Origin: an uncultured Armatimonadota bacterium
Lineage (GTDB): Bacteria; Armatimonadota; Fimbriimonadia; Fimbriimonadales; Fimbriimonadaceae
DNA: 64,000 bases
Reading direction: 5' to 3'
Assembly: GCA_903927345.1 (NCBI GenBank)
Contig: CAIYMO010000053.1
Location: 222,479 to 286,478 of the forward strand
Part shown: piece by piece, positions 18,479-26,684 of the stretch
Position numbering within the stretch: position 1 is the first letter of the stretch
Layout: each line of letters opens with the position of its first letter
The notes under the pieces: generated by a model
Told to the model about the DNA's origin: nothing
The model's database searches: none
The model's input: only the letters and a program-made list of their open reading frames with translations
Position numbers and translations under genes: made by a program

Positions 18479-19456
18479 TTAGGCGAGGGCTTCTTTGATG
18501 AACACCATGTCTTCGGCGCTGAGTTCCCGTGTGACGCCAGCGAGGTTGGCTTTGACTTGGCGTTCGTTGCGGAATCCGGGGATGGCGCAGGCGACGTTGG
18601 GCATGTTGAGGACATATCGAAGAGCAACTCCGGCGAGGTCTTCGACCGAATCTCCAAATCGCTCTTTCAGCTTGCCGAGCTTCGGCTTGAGAGCAAGCAG
18701 ATTCTCGGTCTCGAATCCAGAACGACCCCGGCGATTGTCACCCTCTTCGAACTGAGGCGGATTGTACGGATCGAATTTGTCGAGCAGGAGGCCTTGCGAC
18801 AGCGGGCTGAAAGCGACGAACGTCATCCCCTTTTCGGCCATGAGGTTGGCCACTCTTGAGCCAGGTCGGATGAACTGGTCGTCAAGCGCGTGCGCCCAGC
18901 TTTGGAGGCATTCGGGTTGGACCTTCGGGGTAACGCGTTCGAAGTCGTCGGCAGAGTACGCCGACTGACCCTTAACGCGAACCTTGCCTTCTTCAACCAG
19001 GCGGTTCATCACTTCAACGGCATCATCAAGATAGAAATCGCCATCCCCGAACGAGCCGTGGTGGAAGTAGTAAACGTCGATATAGTCGCGCTTCAGGTTG
19101 ATCAGCGACTGCTCGCACTGGTGGCGGATGTGCGCTGGCTCATAGGCGTGGGCGGCGGTTCCAGGGAAGTGACCGACTTTGGTTGCAACGATGTAGTCGT
19201 TGGAGTTGAGACCCAGCTTATCGAAGGCGCGGGCAAGCATCTGCTCAGCCTTACCGTTTCCGTAAACGTCGGCGTTATCGAAGTGGTTGACCCCACCATC
19301 GATGCCGGTCTTGATCGCCGCGATGACTTCGTTCTCATCCACATTCGCCCAGCCGTTCGGATTTCCGTTGACCCAGTTGAGGCCACCCATGGTCCAACAG
19401 CCAAGGCTGATTTCAGATACTTTAACGCCGCTTCGGCCAAGTTCTCGATACTGCAT
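18479..19456 (-). CDS. Aldo/keto reductase
   Basis: A 325-residue NADPH-dependent TIM-barrel oxidoreductase. The catalytic tetrad can be placed: Asp and Tyr in HFDNADVYGNG, Lys in YIVATKVGHF and His in DVYYFHHGS. The NADP-binding end GFRNERQVKANL is present. Substrate specificity within the superfamily cannot be told. The start codon follows the unknown secreted-gene region downstream without a gap, so the two likely share a transcript. Confidence 0.92.
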   Translation of the reverse strand: MQYRELGRSGVKVSEISLGCWTMGGLNWVNGNPNGWANVDENEVIAAIKTGIDGGVNHFDNADVYGNGKAEQMLARAFDKLGLNSNDYIVATKVGHFPGTAAHAYEPAHIRHQCEQSLINLKRDYIDVYYFHHGSFGDGDFYLDDAVEVMNRLVEEGKVRVKGQSAYSADDFERVTPKVQPECLQSWAHALDDQFIRPGSRVANLMAEKGMTFVAFSPLSQGLLLDKFDPYNPPQFEEGDNRRGRSGFETENLLALKPKLGKLKERFGDSVEDLAGVALRYVLNMPNVACAIPGFRNERQVKANLAGVTRELSAEDMVFIKEALA

Positions 19457-19465
19457 CGATCAAGT

Positions 19466-19891
19466 CTATTCAATTTCGAGAGAGCCAAATCGCTTCTCGG
19501 TTGAATCGACATTTTTGGAGAGCAGAGCGAACGCCTTTTCGATGCGGCGACGTTCTCGGTCTGCAATCTGCTTCTTCGCGGGGTTGTTCTTTGCAAACTC
19601 ATTGATGCGCGACAGGAACTTTTCGTGCTGGCTCTTCACCGCCGGATATTTGGCGTCTTTGTCCAGTCCAAGGACCAGTCGCGCCTCCTCTTCGCTCATC
19701 TCGGCTAGCTCGGTTCGGAGCTGCTTCTCGGCATTATTCGCCTCAACTTGGGCGACCAAAACGGGGTTGTTCAACGCCTCATCCAGCTCGGCCGTGGCAA
19801 CGTCATCCGCCGAAGCGCCACCAAGGATTGCATCCTTGGCTTTGTCGAAATAGCCCCGACCGATGTTAAACGCGCGCTCGAACTCTGACAT
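19466..19891 (-). CDS. Unknown helical protein with degenerate J-domain-like stretch
   Basis: A 141-residue, highly charged, mostly helical protein. Residues about 75-135 contain a helix-loop-helix pattern (LGLDKDAKYPAVKSQHEKF, then AKKQIADRERRRIEKAFALLS) that recalls a J-domain, but the HPD motif needed to stimulate a DnaK partner is absent. It follows the aldo/keto reductase gene by 9 bases. Function not assigned. Confidence 0.6.
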   Translation of the reverse strand: MSEFERAFNIGRGYFDKAKDAILGGASADDVATAELDEALNNPVLVAQVEANNAEKQLRTELAEMSEEEARLVLGLDKDAKYPAVKSQHEKFLSRINEFAKNNPAKKQIADRERRRIEKAFALLSKNVDSTEKRFGSLEIE

Positions 19892-19902
19892 CAGAAAAGA
19901 GT

Positions 19903-20592
19903 TTACTTGAGCTTACAAGCCCACTTGATTCCGCCGAGAAGGTGCTGGAGGTACAACGGCTCGCTATAGGCTTCCTTAAAGTGCCCCATTTCGGTGTACC
20001 AAGCTCGTCCCTTCTTCGCGTTATTGCACCAGGTGATCGGGTGATCTTCGGGTGGCGTGGTCTTGTAGGTGCTCTCGTCAGCGGAAATCAGAACGTGAAC
20101 CTTGGAGCGTGGATTCTCGCGCCAGTTGTACCACTCATCAGCCCGCGACCACTCTTTGGGGATTCCCTTCATCGACGGATGTTTCGGGTCTTCAACGGTG
20201 AGCTTAACGGTTTGCCCTCCAGGTGGGTGGCTCTTGAAATACGCACCTACCAACTCGGCGTACCAGGGCCAGTCGTACTCGGTATCGCTAGCACTATGGA
20301 TTCCGACCCATCCACCGCCAGACTCGACAAACTGCTGCATCGCGTTTTGCTGATCGTTGTTCAGAACATCGCCTGTGGTCATCGCGAAGATGATGCCCTT
20401 GTACTGCTTGAGGTTCTCCTTTGTAAACACCGAGGAGTCCTCAGTCGCATCGATCTCGAACTTGTTTGCGGTGCCCAGGTTTCGGAGCGCAGCTACAGCG
20501 TTCGGGATGGAATCGTGTCGGAACCCTGTCGTCTTCGAGAAGACGAGCAGTTTGGGAACTGCGGCGGTGGTCAGCAACGCGGCGAGGAGCAT
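19903..20592 (-). CDS. Secreted ThuA-like domain protein
   Basis: A 229-residue protein of the ThuA (trehalose-utilisation/glutamine-amidotransferase-like) fold. The hydrophobic N-terminus MLLAALLTTAA suggests export. Family motifs are visible: LVFSKTTGFRHDSI, then VESGGGWVGIHSA, and WCNNAKKGRAWYTEMGH. Such proteins often occur near carbohydrate-degradation genes; here no sugar gene is directly adjacent. The specific reaction is unknown. Confidence 0.87.
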   Translation of the reverse strand: MLLAALLTTAAVPKLLVFSKTTGFRHDSIPNAVAALRNLGTANKFEIDATEDSSVFTKENLKQYKGIIFAMTTGDVLNNDQQNAMQQFVESGGGWVGIHSASDTEYDWPWYAELVGAYFKSHPPGGQTVKLTVEDPKHPSMKGIPKEWSRADEWYNWRENPRSKVHVLISADESTYKTTPPEDHPITWCNNAKKGRAWYTEMGHFKEAYSEPLYLQHLLGGIKWACKLK

Positions 20593-20644
20593 CTGTCTAC
20601 TTTACACCAGGTTGGACGTCGCGCGAATATGTCAAAGTTATAGC

Positions 20645-21589
20645 TTGCAAAACGCCAACCCTCCGAAGCACATTTTTGGGATTGTTGTCCTACTTAACGT
20701 GCTTTGGGCGCCTGTGAACTTCATGGTTTCGGCGGCGACCGAGCGAGGGTTTTCGGGTGCCGGGGTTGGGCTAGTTCGGTGGACGGCGTTGTCACTGATG
20801 ATGTTGCTCTTGCTTCGCAACGGCTGGTTTCGAGCAATCACCGGGCACGTAGCGCTGTCAAAGTCCGATTGGTGGAAGTGCTTCGGCATCGGGTTCTTCC
20901 TCTTTGGCCCTTCGCACATGATGTTCTATCTCTCGATGGGGTTGGTCAAACAGGGGCTCGCGAGCGAATTGGAAGGAACGGTCATCCTTGCGATGGCGCC
21001 AATTTTTACCGGATTGCTCTCCTATTTCTTCCTTCACGAGCGGCTCCCCGCAAGGCGCGTGGTGGCAATCGCGCTGTCTTGCATCGGCGGCTACATCGTT
21101 ACCATTGGGTTTGCATTTCCATCTTTGTTGGGACACGCGAAAGGCAATCTGCTGTTTGGTCTCGGCGTTGTGACTGAGTGCCTCATGGGGGTGATCGCGG
21201 CGCGAATTAGCCGCCGATCAAGCGGAGTGAGCGTTCTTTCCGCACAGATGCTGGGGGGCGGAGCCTCGTTCTGGGTAATTCCCATGCTCCTCCCATCAGT
21301 CTTGCCTCTTTCCTTTGGGTCTACGTTTGTTTCCTGGCTGCCGCTTCTTTATCTCATCTTCCTCTCTGGGCTGGTGACATTCACCATCTGGTACCGGATC
21401 GTCGAATCCGCCCCGCTGACCCAGTTGGTCGTCGGCATCGCTCTACAGCCTCCGCTCGCAGCGTTGATTGGGTGGCTGTTCAAAAACGAGATTCCGAAAC
21501 AAAATGCCGTGATTGGCGGCTGCGTGATTCTGATCGCGCTCGCGCTTGGGTTCCTAGGGAAGACTGAGAAGGTCGAGGCAATCGACTAA
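20645..21589 (+). CDS. EamA-family transporter (DMT superfamily)
   Basis: A 314-residue membrane protein with about ten hydrophobic segments arranged as two EamA repeats. The pore-lining features are visible: LASELEGTVILAMAPIFTGLLS and the second-half ALQPPLAALIGWLF. These proteins usually export metabolites. I start at a TTG at 20645 so that the length (314) fits the family; a frame extending 96 codons upstream is antisense to the ThuA gene and rejected. The start is uncertain because no strong ribosome-binding site is seen. Divergent from the ThuA gene across 52 bases. Confidence 0.85.
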   Translation: MQNANPPKHIFGIVVLLNVLWAPVNFMVSAATERGFSGAGVGLVRWTALSLMMLLLLRNGWFRAITGHVALSKSDWWKCFGIGFFLFGPSHMMFYLSMGLVKQGLASELEGTVILAMAPIFTGLLSYFFLHERLPARRVVAIALSCIGGYIVTIGFAFPSLLGHAKGNLLFGLGVVTECLMGVIAARISRRSSGVSVLSAQMLGGGASFWVIPMLLPSVLPLSFGSTFVSWLPLLYLIFLSGLVTFTIWYRIVESAPLTQLVVGIALQPPLAALIGWLFKNEIPKQNAVIGGCVILIALALGFLGKTEKVEAID

Positions 21590-21639
21590 CAGCGATACAG
21601 TTGCAGGCGTCAAACCATACAACAACTCTTAGAGGAACG

Positions 21640-22272
21640 TCACGTCTTCGCCAGTCTAGCAATCCAGTTGACGATACAGCCACCAAAGGCCATCGACGCA
21701 ACCGTAAGACAACTGATCGCGACTAATACGCCCACCGATAAGCCGAAGTAACCGAGACCCGGTAGAACCAACGCAACCCAACCGAAACAAAAGGACGGCA
21801 CGGTTGCTAGAACCATTATTCCTCCGAACGCGAGCTCGTTGATGTTTGGTCTTTTGGCAACGGAATAGCTCATGAATACGAAAGCGGCAAACGGAACGGA
21901 AACGACGAGGAGCCCGACTAGCGAGAAACCGGACACGATCAACAAGGAGCAAACGCTCAAGACACAAGTCACCTCAATGCTTAGCAGCTTGAGATTCGTT
22001 CCAAATGCGCATCCGCTAAGCCCAGTTAAGAATCCCGGCAGAACAAACATCATGAACAAAACCATAAAGTCTGGAATCGATCGCGTCCGGGTTTGTCCCG
22101 TCGTGGAGAGCAAAAAATAGATTGACCCGAAAAAAAGACCGTAGGCGATACACGCCACTAAAACGCGCTTCCAGCCATTTGTAACGAACAGCGTCGCCGT
22201 CTGGGAGTTGTCAACAGAATCAACGGATTTGGCAAAACGATGATCTGAGTTCTGGTGTTTATCTTCCGCCAT
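21640..22272 (-). CDS. Unknown multi-pass membrane protein
   Basis: A 210-residue protein with about six membrane segments after a 30-residue polar N-terminus (MAEDKHQNSDHRFAKS). No charged or catalytic residues in the membrane segments suggest a transporter or enzyme. It is convergent with the EamA gene. Function unknown. Confidence 0.65.
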   Translation of the reverse strand: MAEDKHQNSDHRFAKSVDSVDNSQTATLFVTNGWKRVLVACIAYGLFFGSIYFLLSTTGQTRTRSIPDFMVLFMMFVLPGFLTGLSGCAFGTNLKLLSIEVTCVLSVCSLLIVSGFSLVGLLVVSVPFAAFVFMSYSVAKRPNINELAFGGIMVLATVPSFCFGWVALVLPGLGYFGLSVGVLVAISCLTVASMAFGGCIVNWIARLAKT

Positions 22273-22393
22273 GTTTCATCAGGTTCAGAGGCTGAGAATT
22301 CGATCCTACCACAACGATTTCACTTTTTTCAATTTTTTCTGAAATAAGCAGATGAAGAATCTTTGCTCGCTGTATTCAATACCCAAAGAGTGA

Positions 22394-23026
22394 TTAGAGC
22401 ACCTCTAGCTGATGCGCAGCGAGCATGGGGTGAGGCTTCAGTCTTTCGTGAATTCCGTCGCTGATTCGGATCGAAGATCGATGGATTCCTAAGGGGGAGC
22501 GGAACTTGCATGGCTTAGTTTTGGCCATGATCGCTTTTCTCAACGAGGCAAAGAGTTCGCCGTTGGGCATTGGGGAGGTTTCGATAACGGTCTTGAAGTC
22601 GTAAGTGCCTGTTTTGGCGAAGTTCAGCTGGATTCCGAATTTAACTTCATACTTGGCTCCAACATTAGTCATGATTTGACCACGTTCGGGAACATAGATC
22701 AGCGTTTCTGGCCTAACCGAAATGACCGGAACCGACTCATCGGGCGAACCGTCGCTCAGTAGAGATGCTCTCGCGACAAGTTCGTGACCGTAGAGCTCGC
22801 GTTCATCGTTCCAAGCGAAGTCGCTCTTTGTGAGTGAAGTCTCAAGATACTGACGGTAGATGGCAGTCAACTTGTACGGCGCGAACCTGTCTTCAACAAA
22901 GCGCACACCGCGCTCGTGATACTGAACGATTGCTTGACACTCGCCGAGTACGGATTCCAAAAATTCAGGCTCTACGCATAATGAGATTCTTTGCCAGGTG
23001 TTGACATAGAAGTGCGTTTGCTCCAT
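22394..23026 (-). CDS. Unknown protein, 210 residues
   Basis: A soluble, mixed alpha/beta protein without signal or membrane segments. The N-terminus (EQTHFYVNTWQRISLCVEP) and C-terminus (RISDGIHERLKPHPM) do not match a known motif. It starts 13 bases after the end of a possible 44-codon gene, making it the last gene of a small leftward unit (23479 to 22394). No ribosome-binding site is strong. Function not proposed. Confidence 0.6.
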   Translation of the reverse strand: MEQTHFYVNTWQRISLCVEPEFLESVLGECQAIVQYHERGVRFVEDRFAPYKLTAIYRQYLETSLTKSDFAWNDERELYGHELVARASLLSDGSPDESVPVISVRPETLIYVPERGQIMTNVGAKYEVKFGIQLNFAKTGTYDFKTVIETSPMPNGELFASLRKAIMAKTKPCKFRSPLGIHRSSIRISDGIHERLKPHPMLAAHQLEVL

Positions 23027-23039
23027 GTTCTATTCTGGC

Positions 23040-23174
23040 TCAGATGCGGGCGAGCCAGTGGTCATCGTATTCGCGCTCACAGACACCTGTCTTCTGCAGA
23101 CAGCAAAGTGTGAGATAGATTGAAACACCTAGCAGAAAGCACAGCGCAATCGTGCGCCTAGGTACTCGCTTCAG
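23040..23174 (-). CDS. Possible 44-residue membrane protein with CTG start
   Basis: A short frame that a length-limited gene search would miss. It would encode a basic start (KRVPRRT), one membrane helix (IALCFLLGVSIYLTLCCL), and a charged tail ending DDHWLARI. It has no ATG, GTG or TTG; the first candidate is a CTG whose TG overlaps the upstream stop (CTGA). It fills the 144-base gap between two leftward genes and ends 13 bases before the next start, so it fits a coupled operon. The non-standard start keeps confidence low. Confidence 0.35.
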   Translation of the reverse strand: MKRVPRRTIALCFLLGVSIYLTLCCLQKTGVCEREYDDHWLARI

Positions 23175-23479
23175 CGCACAAAGTGCACTTTCGGGTCGCT
23201 CATGTTGTCCAGTAGCATCAATGCTGTGACGGGCATTGGCCGCTCTTTTGCGACTTCGCGAGCCTCGTCAAACGAAAGCTGCATGATGGAGAGTCCATCG
23301 AGGTCAATGAACTCGCCGAAGTTGACGGCTCCGCCTTGGGAGCTAAAACAGGCCAAACCGTGGACGCCCTGATGGCAATAGCAGCCGTAGCGTTTGGTGG
23401 GCGAGTGGTGCAACACGTAAACGCTATCGGGGAACTCTGTATCGAGTCCGAGCAGGGGCATGACGAGTGTTTGAGACAT
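23171..23479 (-). CDS. Unknown small protein, 102 residues
   Basis: A soluble protein with the pattern SVYVLHHSPTKRYGCYCHQ, then GLACFSSQGGAVNFGEF and a helix with FDEAREVAKERP. Four cysteines lie in the first half but not in a metal-site pattern. An AGAGG sequence about 9 bases before the ATG supports the start. It heads a small leftward unit and is divergent from the MFS gene. Function unknown. Confidence 0.65.
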   Translation of the reverse strand: MSQTLVMPLLGLDTEFPDSVYVLHHSPTKRYGCYCHQGVHGLACFSSQGGAVNFGEFIDLDGLSIMQLSFDEAREVAKERPMPVTALMLLDNMSDPKVHFVR

Positions 23480-23595
23480 GTTTCGATAACCTCTTGTAAG
23501 GAAGTTATCGGTAGGTTAAGGCCGGTCTTTAGAGAATCTCTGGTAGTTGTGCGAGGAGTGGGAATCAGGCGGACTTTTCCCGTAGACTCTTCAAC

Positions 23596-24780
23596 TTGAA
23601 TTCCGACACGCAACCCGTTCAGGAACCAACGATCACGAATCGGGAAGCGATCGCAACGCGGTTCGGATTCTTGATCCTTGGGCTAGCTGCTTCGACGTGG
23701 GCGCCTCTCGTCCCCTTGGTCAAAGCTCGCCTGAGCTTAACCGACGCGCAGCTCGGATTTCTAATCTTGGCAATTGGAATCGGGTCCGTCCTGACAATGC
23801 CGTTCGCGGGTTCTTTGGCGCATTGGTATGGTTGTCGAAAAGTGCTTATTGCCTCGTGCCTGGTCCTTCTGACGAGTGTTCCCCTCATTCCCCTCGCTCC
23901 GAGCTACTTGGTGTTAGGCGTGGTGTTGCTAGTCTACGGGGGCGTGCTCGGTTCGCTAGACGTTGTGATCAACCTGCAAGGCGTCCAGGTCGAAAACGCC
24001 CTTGCGAGGCCTCTGATGTCGGGTTTCCATGGCTTTTACAGCTTGGGAGGAATCGTTGGCGCCGGAGCGGCGACCATCCTGCTCTCCGCCGGAGCTTCGG
24101 CGTTCGGGGCGACGTTGGCGACCTTGGTCGCGGGACTCGCCATCCTCATCTACGCCATCCCGGGATTCCTGACCAACGCCGGCGAGGGTGACCGGCTGGT
24201 GTTCCAGATTCCAAGGGGTGTGGTGCTGGTCATCGGCATCCTGGCAGGGACAGTTTTTTGCGCCGAAGGCTCGGTCACAGACTGGAGTGCACTGCTCCTC
24301 ACCCGCGAGTATCGGCTCACTTCCGGGTTAGCAGGGTTTGGCTACGTCGCATTCGCATCGTGCATGACACTTGGCCGACTAACGGGTGACAAGATCGTGG
24401 CGCGCCTAGGTCCACTCAAGATTCTTCTGGCAGGCGGCGCAATCTGCGTTTTGGGGTTCTGGATTGCCGCAGCGTCGTCGGTTCCCTTCCTCGGGTTCTT
24501 GGGCTTTGCGTTGGTGGGGCTGGGCGCTTCCAACGTCGTCCCCGTTCTGTTTTCGGCGTGCGGCCGGCAGCGAGTGATTCCGCCCCACGTGGCGCTCTCG
24601 ATCGTCACCATCATGGGTTACGCCGGATTCCTGATTGGTCCCGCCGCCATCGGCGAAGCGTCGCATCACCTCGGAATTCGCGTCGCGATGGCGTTGATCG
24701 GAGTTGCCGTTCTTTTGGTGCCATTTTTTGCGAGTTGGATCATTCGGCAAACCTTGGGCGATGATATGGTATCATCTTAG
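23596..24780 (+). CDS. MFS transporter
   Basis: A 394-residue major facilitator protein with about twelve membrane segments. The loop 2-3 motif appears as GSLAHWYGCRKV, and the sixth to twelfth segments repeat the pattern (LGRLTGDKIVARLGP). The substrate is unknown; relatives often export drugs or take up sugars. The start is a TTG at 23596 without a strong ribosome-binding site. It ends 7 bases before the tRNA-Arg gene, so transcription may read through. Confidence 0.9.
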   Translation: MNSDTQPVQEPTITNREAIATRFGFLILGLAASTWAPLVPLVKARLSLTDAQLGFLILAIGIGSVLTMPFAGSLAHWYGCRKVLIASCLVLLTSVPLIPLAPSYLVLGVVLLVYGGVLGSLDVVINLQGVQVENALARPLMSGFHGFYSLGGIVGAGAATILLSAGASAFGATLATLVAGLAILIYAIPGFLTNAGEGDRLVFQIPRGVVLVIGILAGTVFCAEGSVTDWSALLLTREYRLTSGLAGFGYVAFASCMTLGRLTGDKIVARLGPLKILLAGGAICVLGFWIAAASSVPFLGFLGFALVGLGASNVVPVLFSACGRQRVIPPHVALSIVTIMGYAGFLIGPAAIGEASHHLGIRVAMALIGVAVLLVPFFASWIIRQTLGDDMVSS

Positions 24781-24787
24781 TCCGCGC

Positions 24788-24863
24788 CCGGACGTAGCTC
24801 AATGGATAGAGCATCAGTCTTCGGAACTGAGGGTTGGGGGTTCGAATCCCTTCGTCCGGGCCA
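24788..24863 (+). tRNA. tRNA-Arg (anticodon TCG), CCA encoded
   Basis: A 76-base cloverleaf: acceptor arms CCGGACG and CGTCCGG, D-arm GCTC/GAGC, anticodon stem TCAGT/ACTGA with loop CTTCGGA (anticodon TCG, reading CGA), T-loop TTCGAAT, discriminator G and CCA in the DNA. Confidence 0.95.
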
Positions 24864-24890
24864 ACTTTTTTAGACTTTCCGCCAAGTTGG

Positions 24891-25277
24891 CTAGCTCACT
24901 TCGAGCCGCAACTGCCCAAGAACTTCGTTGTTCCACACCATGTCGAACCGATAGGTTCCCCGCTTCTCAATCTCCTTCCTGATCTCAATGGTCTCTGCCA
25001 TGTAGAGATAGCTCGGCGACAGATCCGGACGGCGCTTAAATTGCCCGATCAGGTGATCTTCGTAAACGATGTTTCCATCCTCGTCAACAAATCTCAACGA
25101 GAAGTGGTGCTCGCCAGCTTCGTGCGGTTCGGCCTCGATCTCTAGAGCCAGCCAGAACGGCGTGAGCTTGGCCGGAAGTGTGTCCGTAGTGATTCCACGA
25201 AAGATTCCGCACAGGATCGGCGAGCCGTTGGCCTGCTGAGTCGCGTACTCGCACATCACCATGAAGTTAACTTTCAT
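24891..25277 (-). CDS. DUF6941-like small beta-rich protein
   Basis: A 128-residue protein with the N-terminal VMCEYATQQANGSPILCGIF pattern and alternating beta strands (HHFSLRFVDEDGNIVYED). This resembles the uncharacterised family named DUF6941; I am recalling this by pattern only. It overlaps the preceding ACT gene by 11 bases on the same strand and closes the leftward PilT-metX operon. No signal peptide. Confidence 0.72.
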   Translation of the reverse strand: MKVNFMVMCEYATQQANGSPILCGIFRGITTDTLPAKLTPFWLALEIEAEPHEAGEHHFSLRFVDEDGNIVYEDHLIGQFKRRPDLSPSYLYMAETIEIRKEIEKRGTYRFDMVWNNEVLGQLRLEVS

Positions 25278-25608
25278 TACCTACCACCTTATGCCCCGCT
25301 TGTACGAGGGCTTCGACTGCTACTTGCACCTGGTTCATTTTGACGAACAGATAGTCAGTTCGATAACTTGAGTACGCCATGATCGGCACCTTTGCTTCTG
25401 CTAGCGGTTGGAGAAGCTGAGACAACACGCCAATCTCGTCTAGCCCAAACTCCTGATCGATCTGAATCGCCTTCCAAATTCCGGCTTCACACGGTGCCAC
25501 AACCGTCCAGCCATCATGGTCATGGATCACCGCCCAGTTATCGCTCCCTACCGGAGCTTCGTCGACTCGACTGATCTCAAACCGATCATCGAGGACTTTG
25601 AGGTTCAT
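25267..25608 (-). CDS. ACT-domain protein
   Basis: A 113-residue ACT-type regulatory protein of the small stand-alone kind (ACT_7-like). Strand-helix-strand pattern visible: VAPCEAGIWKAIQIDQEFGL, GVLSQLLQPLAEAKVPIMA, then SYRTDYLFVKMNQVQVAVEAL. Such domains bind amino acids. It overlaps metX by four bases, so a role in methionine-pathway sensing is a reasonable inference but is not shown. Confidence 0.82.
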   Translation of the reverse strand: MNLKVLDDRFEISRVDEAPVGSDNWAVIHDHDGWTVVAPCEAGIWKAIQIDQEFGLDEIGVLSQLLQPLAEAKVPIMAYSSYRTDYLFVKMNQVQVAVEALVQAGHKVVGNES

Positions 25609-26684
25609 CGTTCCAAGAATTCCTTGATCAGCACGGCTTGTTGATCGCCATCAAGCAGGAAGGCGTCGTGACCATATGGCAAGTCAATCTCGTGGCGCGT
25701 GACACTCTTTCCAGCTTCGCTAAGCTGGGTTTCCAGTGCAATGGATTGGGACGTCGGATAGATCCAATCGCTGGTGTAAGAAATGACGAGATAGTCAGCC
25801 TCCGCCCGCCCGGCGTTCTGGAATTCGTAGTAGTCGATCGCCCGAGTCAAATGGAGCAGCGAGTTCGCATCAAAACGCTTTGTGAACTTATCGCCTTGAT
25901 AGTTGAGATAGCTCTCAACCTCAAACTCGATTCCGAAGTTCATATCTGGCGTGGTCTTGTTCTGGAGCCTCCGGCCGAACTTGGCCTCAAAAGCCTCCTG
26001 GCTCAGGAAGCTCAAGTGCCCCAACATTCGAGCGACGCTCAAGCCTTGGTCCGGAGGTTTGCTTTCATAGTAATCACCTCCACTGAAGTTCGGATCCCGA
26101 ATAATAGCCTGGCGCCCGGCCTCGTTAAATCCAATCTGCATTGCACTGTGTGCCCCGCATGTTGCGGTCAAAACACAATGCCTGACTCGGTTCGGTAACC
26201 GAACAGTCCACTCAAGTGCTTGCATGCCGCCCATCGACCCACCGCCCACCGCGTGCAGCTGTCTAATGCCGAGATGATCTAGGAGGCGTGACTGAACTTC
26301 AACCATGTCTCCGACGGTAATCATCGGGAAAGATGAGCCATAGAAGTAGTTGTCCGGCCCGGTCGAAGCGGGTCCCGTCGTGCCTTGGCATCCGCCCAAA
26401 GCATTGGAGCAGATGACGAAAAACTTGTCTGTATCGAACGCTTTTCCTGGCCCAACCAACCGGTCCCACCAGCCAATCGCATGAGCATCCCCGCTCAGCG
26501 CATGAAAGAGGAAGATGGCGTTGGACTTTTCGGCATTCAATTCGCCCCACGTCTCGTAGGCGACCGTGACCGATTCAAGACGCTTTCCGCACTCACAGTC
26601 AAGAGCACCGACCTCAACGTATTGACGCTCATCTGCAACGGACGCGGTGCGTTCGTTCTCTTCAAACAGGGCAGGGTCGATCAT
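25605..26684 (-). CDS. metX: Homoserine O-acetyltransferase (or succinyl-) MetX
   Basis: A 359-residue alpha/beta-hydrolase-fold enzyme for the first step of methionine synthesis from homoserine. The nucleophile is S150 in GGGSMGGMQALEW; the acidic residue lies in TSDWIYP and the histidine in LPYGHDAFLL. The family motif NALGGCQGTTGP and an N-terminal ALSG are present. Acetyl versus succinyl donor cannot be decided from what I see. Coupled on both sides (ATGA overlaps) with pilT genes upstream and the ACT gene downstream. Confidence 0.92.
   Translation of the reverse strand: MIDPALFEENERTASVADERQYVEVGALDCECGKRLESVTVAYETWGELNAEKSNAIFLFHALSGDAHAIGWWDRLVGPGKAFDTDKFFVICSNALGGCQGTTGPASTGPDNYFYGSSFPMITVGDMVEVQSRLLDHLGIRQLHAVGGGSMGGMQALEWTVRLPNRVRHCVLTATCGAHSAMQIGFNEAGRQAIIRDPNFSGGDYYESKPPDQGLSVARMLGHLSFLSQEAFEAKFGRRLQNKTTPDMNFGIEFEVESYLNYQGDKFTKRFDANSLLHLTRAIDYYEFQNAGRAEADYLVISYTSDWIYPTSQSIALETQLSEAGKSVTRHEIDLPYGHDAFLLDGDQQAVLIKEFLER

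Noticed and set aside
20357..20644. 96-residue extension of the EamA gene
   Set aside because: It lies antisense to the ThuA gene and lacks membrane segments; family length fits the TTG at 20645.
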